Positions 25,984 to 36,540 of a stretch of 64,000 nt of DNA are shown one piece after another. Numbering within the stretch: the first letter of the stretch is position 1; the number at the start of each line of letters is the position of its first letter. The notes below the pieces were generated by a model. It was not told where the DNA came from. It saw only the letters and a program-made list of their open reading frames with translations, and did no database searches. Source of the DNA: Phoronis australis (taxonomy: Eukaryota > Phoronida > Phoronidae); NCBI GenBank assembly GCA_002633005.1, contig NMRA01000329.1, positions 353,894 to 417,893 on the forward strand, written 5' to 3'. The translations under genes and the position numbers were made by a program.

Positions 25984-26026
25984 TGTTCGATGCTAGTCAC
26001 TGATCTCCTGTGTTCAACCCATGACG

Positions 26027-27586
26027 TCACGTGGCGGCAAATGTGAAAATTGGCAAAATTAAAAGAAAAATCAAAATTTCGAGCTAATTACACAAAATAA
26101 ATATGGGTTTACCTAAATTTTACGTCATACATTTAGTCTGTGGCCACCGGTAATTAAAAATGTGCAAAAATCCATGGTGTGTACTGTTTAATCTCCCCGG
26201 CTAGATATTGTCCACTTAGGAAATGGCCCGGCGCGTGCGCTTGGAGCGTACTGTTTTCAAAACGACGATAGACTATTCTTTGTTACAAAAGGTCGAGAAT
26301 TGTGCCAGAAAATGACGTTTATTAGGTTGTTTTTCCCTTAAAAAGCTGCAGCGGGCAAGGTTAATGTCGGTTTATTCCCAGATTTTCGGGCACGTAAAGG
26401 GCGTTGGCTCTACGTTGCAGTGTTGATGAGTTTCACGACGAGGTGATGAGCAGAACTACCGGGGCTGTATGAAATTTCTGGGTCTAACAGAGCTCAACAC
26501 GTACACAGTGGTACTTAGCTGTATTTCGACGATAGTCTTCAAAAAAGCTAGTTGGCTGGCAGCAAAATCTCACAGGCACACTTCGACGTTTCGTGTCACT
26601 GTTCCGTCCCGTGTTCCTGAATCCTTGGCCAGGGCCGTTCCCGTATCGGAGTATATTTATGAGTGAACTTAAAACGTTAAATTGAATGCAAATCCTTATA
26701 ACTGATTGAATTTGTTTTCAAGCAATCGAGACTTCGTTTCATAGTTTTCATATGTTACACTCACCAACGGTTGTGTTGTTATTAAGTTTTCAATCTTTGT
26801 ACAAGGATATGTCCGAGTCTATATTCAAAATGGCGGTGACGGATTGCAGGATTTCAAGGCGAATTATGTTTTGAAAATTTAGTTTTTTACTGTTTAGCGA
26901 CTCCAGTAATCCACCCGGGGATTCCCATACGGGCCGTATTTGAATGTGTGCTAAGCGTGACTGTTTGAATATCGGTTACTACCTATCCATTTTGTCCACC
27001 AGGAATTATTTTGTTTCTCACTGGCCCGTTTCAGCCAGAAATTGTAGTGGTAGTTATAGTTGTGGTAGATCAAACGACACAACTTTTCGTAATTAAAGAG
27101 TGAATGGAGTTTGAATGTTGTGCAAAACATTGAACGTTGACTTGTTGCGCGAAGCGGTGAAGCAATTAACCTGCTTTCTCACTCTGTTTAGTCGTGCTTC
27201 AGCTGTCACATGTTGTGCGTGCGTACTACATCATTTGAAACGTGTACCTGGTACCTTAAGGTAATATATAAGCTAATGCAGATGCTTATTGGTAAAGTGC
27301 GACAGTGTATCTTCACGGAGGCATCACACAAAGCTCAGTCAGTCGCGTGCGTCAAGCAAGAGCATGTAGGTATTTGGACCCTCTGGTGAGGAATTTAAAT
27401 GATTTGATAGTTCCGTTCATTTTATCTGTAGTTAGATGTCGCCATGTGTGCCAATTTTGTGTTGCCCCCGTCGCTTTCGCCACCAGTTGTATGCCGCTCC
27501 TCTAATTGTCTCCACTTTACCGAAGATCTAACACCCCTCAGTAGCACTCTGATAAACCGTAAATGTAACAATATCGTAAAACGTAA
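26027..27586. other. intergenic region, nothing recognised
   Basis: No exon, tRNA or clear repeat was recognised here apart from a fragment near 27560-27590 (AAATGTAACA..CGTAAAACGTAAAAT) related to the repeats at 27896-28012 and 30948-31064. Confidence 0.4.
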
Positions 27587-27808
27587 AATATAAATAGGTA
27601 AATAAAACAACAAGAATGGATCAACTGAAATTTTTGGATATAATGACGTCCTTCGTCAACAGAAACAGAAATGAAGTAAAATCAAACACCAACTATATGA
27701 CATTTGACATTGATTTTACTTTATTTCTGTTTCTGTTGACGAAGGACGTCATTACATCCGAAAATTTCAGTTGATCCATTCTTGTTGTTTTATTTACCTA
27801 TTTATATT
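27587..27808. mobile_element. fold-back element with 98-bp inverted arms
   Basis: The left arm 27587-27684 (AATATAAATAGGTAAATAAA .. GAAGTAAAATCA) and right arm 27711-27808 (TGATTTTACTTTATTTCTG .. CCTATTTATATT) are near-perfect reverse complements around a 26-base loop. A single-arm copy lies at 33426-33538 and a fragment at 53468-53503. The pattern fits a MITE or fold-back element; no ORF or transposase is present. Confidence 0.8.
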
Positions 27809-27895
27809 CTACATTTCGTGAAACAATAGTATCCTTGGGAGGATCCGGATCGCCTTATTTAGTTTCAGATTTATTTTCTACGTTGTAAAACGTAA

Positions 27896-28012
27896 CGGTT
27901 GTTACATTATACGTCATTGTTGCATTTTAGGTTGCTAAGCCTCTCCTAAAATGTAACTGTTACAAATTACGTCGAATGCACAAGCGAGAAATGCACCATT
28001 GTTACATTTTAC
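27896..28012 (+). repeat. GTTACATTTTACG repeat, left member of an inverted pair
   Basis: GTTACATTATACGTCATTG .. ATTACGTCGAATGCACAAGC .. CACCATTGTTACATTTTACG matches the reverse complement of 30948-31064 along most of its length. The intervening 2.9 kb holds two further palindromes. Confidence 0.65.
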
Positions 28013-29082
28013 GAAAGCGACGTCATATTTCGTGACTTTGTATATTTCTCACGCGTAGGAAAACGGTTCACGCATTTAACACTTTATTTCTCGGATTTTT
28101 TAAATGAAATTCTATCAAATGTGCCAGCTCGAACTTCTACATGTAGATGTGTCGCCATGTGCTTTTCATTGTTCACTTTTAACATGAGTAGTTTCTTGGT
28201 ACAGTATGGTCAAAAATGTACCCAGTACAGTTTTAACTCCAGACAAAAGGAGTTTCCACGATCAGGTAACAAGTTTTTATTGTAAAAGCGTTCTTGCAGT
28301 CTTTTGTTGGCGCTCACAGGTCATAAACCAATTGTGCACCCGGCGTTACGCACGTCCCTTGGTAAGCACAACAGAAACAATGACACAGTATTTTGGCTAA
28401 TATCTATCGTATTTCTTCGGGAACAAACGACAATACCAATTTTCACGGAGAATTCAATTTCGGAAGCCAGTTTGATAGAAAAACACCCGTTTTAGTCCAC
28501 GATAATTTGACTTGCAACATCCAGTGTTTTATTGCCTTGGAGTCATCGCTAGTGCTTCATACACAGGGAGCAAGACCAAAGTTTTTGACATTGTAATAGA
28601 AGGAAATAAAAGCACGCATATAGTTGCAGGCAGGTAGGCAGATTTTGTCAGTGCAACAGCGAAAGATCGCCTTTGATAAGGGCGGGCCAATAGTTTTAAA
28701 AAGTGGCGGTATACTAACGTGTTTAAAAGCTGAAAGAAATATCGTGACTTTTTCCTATGATTTCAAACCTTTCTGAAATAATGGTGGTAACATAAGATCA
28801 AACCGTTACGTGTTTACGAGAAAAATGGGATTCCTAGCTGGTAAAATAGAAAAATTTTTGACAGTCTGAAAGGACATGGTCATTTTGCTCAAACCGGGTC
28901 TAGGTCTATAGTTCAAAGGGGCAATAGTTCGAAAAAAGCTGACCGTCGGCCTTTCGGACTACAAAAACAAGCACTTTCTGTTTCAATCATTTTTTAAGAT
29001 AAAATATCAATTAAAATTGCTATTTGGTCAATGTTCGTTAGCTCGAAGCACATAGAAATAAAGACAGAGGTTGGACATTCTC

Positions 29083-29342
29083 AGGGGCGGATCCAAGATT
29101 TTGAGTTAGGGGGTCCCTGGCACACGAATAACGGCAGAATTTCGCCTCATGCACACGCCTAGCCTAAAATGTAGGGATGTAGGAGTCTCGAATTTTGGGG
29201 TTTGTGGACCTCATTACTGAAAAAATGGGGTTTGTTCAAGTCCTATGCATTGTGCATTCGCCCACCGAGCCCCCCAGGGTGCGCGCATATGCTAGTCAGC
29301 AATTCGCACCTCGAACTGCCGAATGGAATCTGGGAAAATTTT
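29083..29342 (+). repeat. GGCGGATCC-family dispersed repeat, diverged and internally longer copy
   Basis: It starts AGGGGCGGATCCAAGATTTTG and ends in GCCGAATGGAATCTGGGAAA, as in 5161-5321. It carries extra internal sequence including a GGTGCGCGCAT segment that also appears near 16510. Confidence 0.5.
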
Positions 29343-29746
29343 CCGTATATAGTTGCAGCTGTATAAATAACCGTTACAATCGACATGCAATCAGGCCCTG
29401 AGCGTAGCATTTGGTACAAAACTGTTAATTATGTGACACTTGTGTCTCAGTTTTCAATTGCTAAATATTCTATCGTCTGCAACTCAGGCGCCAATTCCTT
29501 GGAGACAATTTTCAGGAGATGTTACGATTTCAATGCACAGGTACCGATGTTTTCATCTTTGCTGTCTCTTTTCAAGTAATGAATCTTTACATTTAAAACT
29601 GTTTCTTTGACAAGAGAAAACTTGCAACCTAACGCGCAAGTTCATACATGTGATGTGATCCGCCATGTGAACAGTCTGAGTGAAGTATTTAAAAAATTTG
29701 TCGAAAAATGAAAGAAACTTAGGAATTCGAAGCGTATGGAATAAAT

Positions 29747-29862
29747 ACAAAACGCACGTTGATTGGCGTAGATGAAGTAATAACCCACTCGACATTATTC
29801 CGCGGAATGATAATGTCTCGTGAGATAGTACTTCATCTACGTCACTCTCGGTACGTTTTGTG
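29747..29862. mobile_element. 116-bp palindromic element
   Basis: Outer arms ACAAAACGCACGTTGATTGG and the complementary CGGTACGTTTTGT pair imperfectly. Inside, CGTAGATGAAGTA (29767-29779) pairs with TACTTCATCTACG (29829-29841), and the centre CATTATTCCGCGGAATGATAATG is nearly self-complementary. No coding potential. Confidence 0.6.
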
Positions 29863-30239
29863 TACATATTAATGAACATTACCGTGCTTGCCTATAGTTC
29901 AGAAATATCAATATTTGAAGTTGGTGCACGTCTAAACAAGATTTTATATCTCAACTTCCTCGTATCCAAAAGTAGGCCTACTCTACATCCACATCTGTCA
30001 AGACGTTTCTTACCATATCATTAAGGCTGAACATAGGAACGCCTTTAAAATCCTTTTGAAACAGCACTCACTGTCCATTACGGGAAAGCCGGTGAAAACA
30101 TTGAACCATAAATGAGATGATTTTAAAATCTTTGAGGGCCAAGACGTATTAGCACTTTGCTAAAAACATATATTGTGTATACTGCACTGTTATGTACCCT
30201 TGTTAGATAAAAGCAAAAATTTTAATGGTACAGATAAAA

Positions 30240-30320
30240 AGTAATTGTAGTGAAACTAGTAATAGTAGTAATATCAGTAATAGTAGTAATAGTAATGTAA
30301 CAGTAGTAATAGTAATGTGA
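30240..30320 (+). repeat. AGTAAT/AGTAGT microsatellite
   Basis: Interrupted runs of AGTAGTAAT and AGTAAT precede the palindrome at 30323-30551. AATAGTAAT resumes on its right side (about 30552), so the palindrome appears inserted in, or flanked by, the same simple repeat. Confidence 0.65.
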
Positions 30321-30322
30321 TA

Positions 30323-30551
30323 AATAGCTTATTATTCAAAATGACTTAGTCTTATTAAAATGACATAGGCAAAAAATTGAATTTCAGGCCTCAACAGCGA
30401 GGCCGTCTATATTAATATAGGGACTCCGCTCTTCGACCCCCTGTCGGCGAGGCCTTTATATTAATATAGGCGGCCTCGCTTTTGAGGTCCAAAATTCAAT
30501 TTTTGCCTATGACATTTTAATAAGAATAAGTCATTTTAAATAATAAGCTGT
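30323..30551. mobile_element. 229-bp palindromic element with about 93-bp arms
   Basis: The left arm (ATAGCTTATTATTCAAAATG .. GACATAGGCAAAAAATTGAA .. GCGAGGCCGTCTATATTAAT) is complementary to the right arm (ATATTAATATAGGCGGCCTCG .. TTCAATTTTTGCCTATGACA .. TTTAAATAATAAGCTG). The loop is about 40 bases. No ORF is present. It fits a MITE or fold-back insertion. Confidence 0.78.
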
Positions 30552-30947
30552 TAATAGTAATAAAAATGATAATGGGTAGCCGGATTCATGCCGTGTCAGC
30601 CCGGAGGGCATTCTTATAGAAGAGTTACATGTATACGAAAAGTGCCGCCAAATGGGTACTTATTCACAGCAAAAAAATACTCTCCAAAATGGTGCCATTT
30701 TCGACAAAATACTACCTAAAAGAGCACCTTTTCTGAATTTCTGGAAGAGAACTGTGCGAAAATGTGAATTTTTACACAACATTAGTCTCTAAATGGGTCA
30801 CTTTTTTGTCTGAGGCCACTCTCTAAACGGGTAAGTATTCAAATTTTTCGGGCCGCACCCATCGTCCAAAAATACTCGAGTACTCCACGGCCGTGTCAGA
30901 TACCACTTGTTCTTGATTTTGGTCATTTTCTTTGTATGAAGTTGGTG

Positions 30948-31064
30948 TCGTAAAATGTAACAATGGTACATTTCTCGCATGTGCATTCGACGTAAAATGT
31001 AACAACATGTTAAATTTAAGAGAGTCCAAGCAACGTAAAATGTAACAATGACCATAAAATAACA
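30948..31064 (-). repeat. GTTACATTTTACG repeat, right member of an inverted pair
   Basis: CGTAAAATGTAACAATGGTAC .. TGTGCATTCGACGTAAAATG .. CAACGTAAAATGTAACAATG is the inverted counterpart of 27896-28012. Shorter echoes (AATAAAATGTAACAATAAAA) continue to about 31090. Confidence 0.65.
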
Positions 31065-31601
31065 ATAAAATGTAACAATAAAATGTGAAAATAACACTAA
31101 AATGACTATAGAATGGTACGGGTTATCAGCGCTCTTTGTCGGGACATTCCCCCCTCACCTACGCTACTGTAAGACTCATCAAACTGTCGTAACTGACACG
31201 GTTGGTGTCACGTGAATACCGGCACAAAATTTCGTCGGTCGGACGTACAAGGCTTCGTGGATACGACGACGGCAAATAAAGTTTGCGCTTCAGTTAGTTT
31301 TTGCGCTCGGCGACTTCACACAAAATGGTGGATTTACCTGGTAGCCTACCTTTTACCAGACATTGTACCATCGTACCGTTTGTCACGTGTGATATATGGA
31401 AACATTCGCAGCATATAAATTGCCGTGTTATATGAACAAACCGTCCAAACGTCTCTAAGGTGCAATTTATGTTTATGGCAGCTGAAATAAAACCAGTATT
31501 GTTTTCGGAGGGTGCGGGTCAATTCTAGGGTTAACTCCTGACGTCGAAGGGATCCTACTGTAATGGAAATGTACATCTGCGACCACCCACACTCACTATT
31601 T

Positions 31602-31740
31602 CTTAGTAAAATTAATAAAACTAAAATGACGAGCGTCGGTTCTGAAATATATTAAAATATCCCCACGTATCGAGCGTAGTGATATTTTAATATATTTTAG
31701 TACCGACGCTCGTCATTTTAGATTTAATAGTTTTACTATT
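31602..31740. mobile_element. 139-bp palindromic element with about 60-bp arms
   Basis: The left arm contains CTAAAATGACGAGCGTCGGT and AATATATTAAAATATC (ending 31661). The right arm, from 31681, is GATATTTTAATATATT .. ACCGACGCTCGTCATTTTAG and pairs with it with few mismatches. The loop is 19 bases. Confidence 0.72.
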
Positions 31741-31867
31741 TTATATTTTCAATCGTCGGTAACTGACGGCATTGCAACATCTATTTGATTTCACTGTTTC
31801 TTGTTCACTTGATTTCGCTGGGAGACATTGACCCTTCACCGTTCACTGCTAACACACACTGTTTAGG

Positions 31868-32171
31868 CAGTGGCGGATCTAGGATACCAAAAGGGGGGGC
31901 AACGTGTTGTCTCGGAAATCATGCAAAGCGCGATTTTATGTTTGTATGAGTAGGCGGCCCGAAATTTGCGGGGGCTGGGGATGTGGATATGTGGAACTCC
32001 TGTTCGGAAAATCTATCGCGGCGATCTGGGTTCTGAGCCCCCCCCCTCATCCGCTACTGATCCTAGTTACTGAACTTAACATTTCCTCACGCTTCACGAT
32101 TTTGTTGTTTCATTTTGCTTGCGGCAGGCAAGGGGGGGTCTGTGCCCCTGCCACCCCCGTACATCCGCCTA
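31868..32171 (+). repeat. diverged GGCGGATC repeats in tandem
   Basis: CAGTGGCGGATCTAGGATAC with G-runs, then AGCCCCCCCCCTCATCCGCTACTGATCC, then GGGGGGTCTGTGCCCCTGCC ending ACATCCGCCTATG. The outward GGCGGAT and ATCCGCC ends recall the family at 5161-5321, but the interiors differ. The ORF crossing it is not credible. Confidence 0.45.
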
Positions 32172-33425
32172 TGTTAGGGCACCTATTTCTAGATCGCTTT
32201 CCTTGTAGTTTTGGCATTTGGGCACATAATCCGCGGTTCTCCAGGAAATGTTTGAGTCGTTAGCTATTTTGCATCCTCAGTAGATTCCATTTAAATGCTT
32301 GTCGTACAATACTGGCTGGCGGTCTGCGTACCGTTAGCCATTCCATCCCTTTTTTCTGCATCATACCGGCAGCAACCTCGTGCTTGGCGCGTATCCAGAG
32401 ATGGTGATTAGGCTTTCCCATGAAATATCTAGCCACTTAACCTTCATAATTTTACGATTTAAAAATTCTGAATGTAGTTTTCATAAGGCTTTCATTTAAT
32501 TTTGTTCCGCTTTCATTCTATTACAACACGGCACAAGGGCCTTTTTATCGGGTATTAATGTGCTAAATTCCGAATGTGCACCCAAAGACTTCCGGGTAGC
32601 AACGAAGATGACAATCACTTGGATTGTGCTGGATGACGATGACGGGAAAAGGAAAGCCAACACTGACGACGGTGGAGTTGCGACAATTTTAAATTGTCCT
32701 CTTATTTACCATGCCCGCACCAACTATCGTTTTAAAAAACATAAAGACATTAGCAAACTATCAGACAATGGTAACAGCTGCTGTGGTGTCAATTTGCGGC
32801 TCGAGTAAGAGGGACAGTTGTATAACTTTTAATGTAGGCTATGTACGTGGACAAAATTATTACTTTACTGAGCATTTTTGCCATAAACTGCTCCTTCAGA
32901 ACTGAGGCATGTAAGGTTGATAAAAATTCACCCTAAAGAATATCTGTAAAATCTTTCCAAATAACTTGCGCCGTCACATTAGCCAAGATATGAAGAGTAT
33001 CATCTGCCTACATAGACACTAAACTTGCTCACTACTGCAGTACCACGAGAATGTAAATTATATTTAAACATGAATCAAACCAGTGTAATTATAGTCGGTT
33101 CTGTCTCATTTATTGACGCAGTTATGTACCCGCCTTTTGTCAAAAGTAACCTTTCACTCAGATCAGGCCCGCACTTGCCGTTTTAAAGCTGGTATTAACT
33201 AGTTCTTTTCTCGGAACTAGAAGGGATTTCTGGGCTTTCAAAAAGGCTTGCTTTGCTACTACCTGATCAAACCAAGCTCAACAAGTGTTTTCACCCGGCT
33301 GGTCATTTTATGTGTCCTGATCAAAGCAACACATTCAGCCTCGTGTCAAATAACAATGAATAATAATAACTACATTTCTTCTCAAAAATGTATCATATTC
33401 ATTACGCCACATCTTAAATGTCAAT
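32172..33425. other. region upstream of the DUF229 gene, nothing recognised
   Basis: No exon, RNA gene or repeat could be supported here. The 5' exon or promoter of the DUF229 gene may lie in it, but none is identifiable by eye. Confidence 0.4.
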
Positions 33426-33538
33426 TGTCATATAGTGTTTGATTTTACTTTATTTCTGTTTCTGTTGACAAAGGACGTTATTATATCCGAATTATTTCAG
33501 TTGATCAATTCTTGTCGTTTTATTTTCCTATTTATATT
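33426..33538 (+). repeat. single-arm copy of the 27.6-kb fold-back element
   Basis: GTCATATAGTGTTTGATTTTAC .. TTTCTGTTTCTGTTGACAAA .. CAGTTGATCAATTCTTGTC .. CTATTTATATTCT matches the reverse complement of the left arm plus loop of 27587-27808. It carries scattered substitutions, and the partner arm is absent. Confidence 0.75.
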
Positions 33539-33671
33539 CTCAAACTCAGAAACGAGTTATTTTTCGAACAAGGTACAATTGTGCCTCAGTAATTTTGTAA
33601 TAGAAGGTGGCCTAACTGAAAGGTATTTTTGAACGAAGGCTGGATTTATGCGCCCATTCATTTGTTTTCAG

Positions 33672-35586
33672 GTACAAGCTTCGGAATATACGTATACGGC
33701 GACTGTTTGTGTGCTGTATAGCTATCTGTTCTATGCTGACGGCAATTTTTTATAAATGCTTTAACGGAGGCCCTGTTCACTTGAAAACTGTGTATACAAG
33801 TAATGGAATCATACCCAGAAACTCCAGTGGAATTGCTAGCAAACCAGTGGCGACCGATAAGCCAGCATGCGTTATTCAAAAAATCAATCCTTTCCATCCA
33901 AGTATTAGGAAATACATCAGTACGTTTCGGTTTTCCGGATGTGGAGAACCCAGTGACTTGACGTATCAGGAGGGGTCACGACTACACGTCAATATGACCG
34001 TAGTCAAAAGCACAAAGAATAAGTACTTTTATTGTTGCTATGAAGTAATTAAACGCACACGGAAAAATGACGACGAAATTCAATTTTCAAAGAAGAAAAG
34101 ATGCTTTAAAACGTCGGTTTATATTAAAGAAGAGTTTATTCTCGTTCGCTGCTATTCTACCAAAGATTATGAAATATACAAAAACTTGCACGCGTTTGTG
34201 CAGCCGTCACGAAACAGCTCACGGATGAGCATGCCTTCGAAAGCCAGTAAAGAAAGCAAGATGAACGTCGTAGTTGTTGGTATTGACTCGGTGTCTAGAC
34301 TTAGATTCTTGCGGTCGTTTCCAAAGACTTATAAGTTCCTTACCAAAACCCTGGGAGCGCTCGACTTCATTGGCTATAACAAGGTGGCTGACAACACATT
34401 TGTTAATATGGTGCCGCTGTTGACGGGTCAGTTTGTAGCACAGCTGCAGCACGCGCGTGATGACCCTTGGATGAATAAAAAATTTCTTGACGACGTCCCG
34501 CTGATATGGAAGAATTTTTCAAGGTCAGAGTACACTACACTTCTAGCCGAAGACGATCCTGACATAGCAATTTTCAATTACGTTAAAAGGGGATTTCTTC
34601 GGCAGCCTACGGACTTCTATTACCGACCATTTGCATTGGCAATGGAACGTTCAAATTATATTTGGCGTGATAAAAGTCCTCGTATCTGTTTCGGCGCACG
34701 CAAGGAGGTCGACATGATCCTAGATTACACACTCAACTTTATAGACTTGCATAAAGGCGTTCCTCATTTTGTTTTTGACTTCATAACGAGATTAACACAT
34801 GACCTGTCTGCCAAAGTTAAGTTTCTTGATGAATCACATTTGAGTTTCCTTCACAAACTTGTTGATCAAAACTTGATCAACAACACCTTGTTAATCTATC
34901 TCAGTGATCATGGTTCCCGATGGGGTGGTATTGTAAGCACTTCTATTGGGAGACTTGAAGAGCGAATGCCTTTGTTTTTCATGGTTTTTCCTGAATGGTT
35001 TAAAACAAAGTACGCAGCTACTTTCCAAACTGCCAGGCGCAATGCCCGAAGGTTGACGACACCTTTTGATGTTTTCAAGACCTTGCGTGATATTTTGAAT
35101 TTAAATTACTACCCAAGACAACGATTTCAAAGTGACGAAAGAAAAGGCATAAGTCTGTTTGACGACGTACCACTCAATCGCACGTGCAGGGACGCGGGAA
35201 TTCCCAGACATTGGTGTTCATGTCATCGTGGTGAAATTGTAGATGTCGCTGACATCAATGTAACTAGAGCGGTAGCCAATGCAGTAAAGTCTCTAAATTC
35301 TAAATTAGACTTAACTAAATGTAGACATTTGAAACCAAGTGAAATATCTAATGCAAGGACGAACTCTCAGGTATCAGACGGAATCACGGCAACTGAGTAT
35401 ATGTTAGCTTTTCAAACGGAGCCAGGAGATGGAGAGTTTGCCATGACAGTGACACACTTTTATAACGATACAATGGATGTGTTCCGAGTGGAAGACGACA
35501 TTGGACGGCTAAACCTTTTCGGGAACAGTTCCTATTGTGTTGAATCCAGCGAATTAAAGAAAATTTGTTTTTGTAAAGTCTTTTAA
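33672..35586 (+). CDS. DUF229 (sulfatase/alkaline phosphatase-fold) type II membrane protein, terminal exon
   Basis: A 3' splice site (TTGTTTTCAG, ending 33671) opens an exon that stays in frame to TAA at 35584-35586, about 638 codons. Near its start, basic residues (RIRRL) precede a hydrophobic stretch (FVCCIAICSMLTAIFY), a signal anchor with short cytoplasmic N-terminus and extracellular or Golgi-lumenal body. Many N-x-S/T sites follow (NSSG, NMT, NSSR, NNT, NRT, NVT, NSS). DUF229 hallmarks: VVVGIDSVSRLRFLRSFP (Asp/Ser in the nucleophile region, near codon 193 counted from the GTG at 33709), YNKVADNTFVNMVPLLTG, and the metal-site motif YLSDHGSRWG (Asp near codon 400), then CSCH and a C-terminal domain. 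No in-exon Met precedes the anchor, so the start codon is probably in an upstream exon not identified. Enzymatic substrate is unknown for this family. It converges with the EMAP-like gene. Confidence 0.88.
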
Positions 35587-35662
35587 AGACACAGCTTCCT
35601 TTATTTTCACAAATTTAGAAGGTAAAAATCTCTCCAACATTTCGTAAAGACAGCCAAGTTGT

Positions 35663-35728
35663 GACATATATTGTCTCCCTAGACACATGTTGTCGCACGG
35701 ACACAATGTGGGAGCGACAATATGTGTC
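35663..35728. repeat. 66-bp palindrome in the 3' flank of the DUF229 gene
   Basis: GACATATATTGTCTCCC pairs with GGGAGCGACAATATGTGTC, with an inner ACACATGTTGTCG / ACACAATGTG region. Related GACATATGTTGTTGC and ATTGTCGCCTGGGTGACAAT sequences occur near 14120-14165, so this may be a dispersed family. Confidence 0.55.
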
Positions 35729-36413
35729 GAGTTATTATAATTTAGTCCTATAGAAAGGGAAACCACGGGTGCCGATTACCCGAATAGTTGGCGCTTCGTT
35801 TACGAATTATTTTCACCGATGCGGATACGTGCACGAACTCTTAGGTGCCTGCTATAGGTATCAGAGAGAAATACAATGTTTCAAGGGTGGTGTACGAACA
35901 GTAGAGAAATCACCGTAATTTCAGACATTTTATTCAGGCCAACGCCACCCGTTTTGGAAGTTCTATGGTGTATAGGTTCTTTCAGAACTGTGACCGCTGT
36001 GTTTTAAATTAAAAAAATTAACAATGTGTCCAAAAGGCAGCATACGTGATACGATGTTTTGTTGGAAGGCTTCGCGATTTTTCATTGGCAATAAATTATC
36101 GTGCCAGTTAGACCAGCGCACACTGTTTGGCGCCTCGCAGCGACTTCGTGAATAGTTATCAAAATAACCAACAATCAGCACAATCAGCATTCGGTATAAC
36201 GCATACTTGTATTATTAAGATTTGTTGATCTTGATAAAATTGTATCGTCTCATGCACTGGGTGGTCTTTAAATACATGAAAACAATGCGGTATAATATTA
36301 AACATTATTGCTTTGTTTTGACTAAAACACGGTTGTTGAGAAAAGAAAATGAGGCTGCAATTAAAATAAACACATTTAACTAATGCTAAAAGCATGCGGT
36401 ATATTGTATTAAA

Positions 36414-36419
36414 TTTATT
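36414..36419 (-). promoter_or_regulatory. candidate polyadenylation signal of the EMAP-like gene
   Basis: TTTATT on the plus strand (AATAAA on the minus strand) lies 122 bases past the EMAP-like stop codon. Its distance and orientation fit a short 3' UTR. Confidence 0.45.
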
Positions 36420-36540
36420 ATGTCGAGGCGCCCTTACGCACCGTGGCGACAGAGGCCAACGTCTAGCTAAAAGGCGTGCCATTCCTTGACTTTGTATGCA
36501 TAATCACTTTCACTCGCTATTGTTGTCTCTGGGTCGATTG

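Larger units (their letters stand above)
25351..26026. mobile_element. possible small element bounded by a 15-bp inverted repeat, holding a THAP fragment
   Basis: CGTCATGGGTTGAAC at 25351-25365 is exactly complementary to GTTCAACCCATGACG at 26012-26026. Between them lie a broken THAP zinc-finger fragment on the plus strand and an 89-codon ORF on the minus strand. THAP domains occur in P-element transposases and many host proteins, so a decayed transposon is possible. No target-site duplication was found and no transposase catalytic region is visible. Confidence 0.35.
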
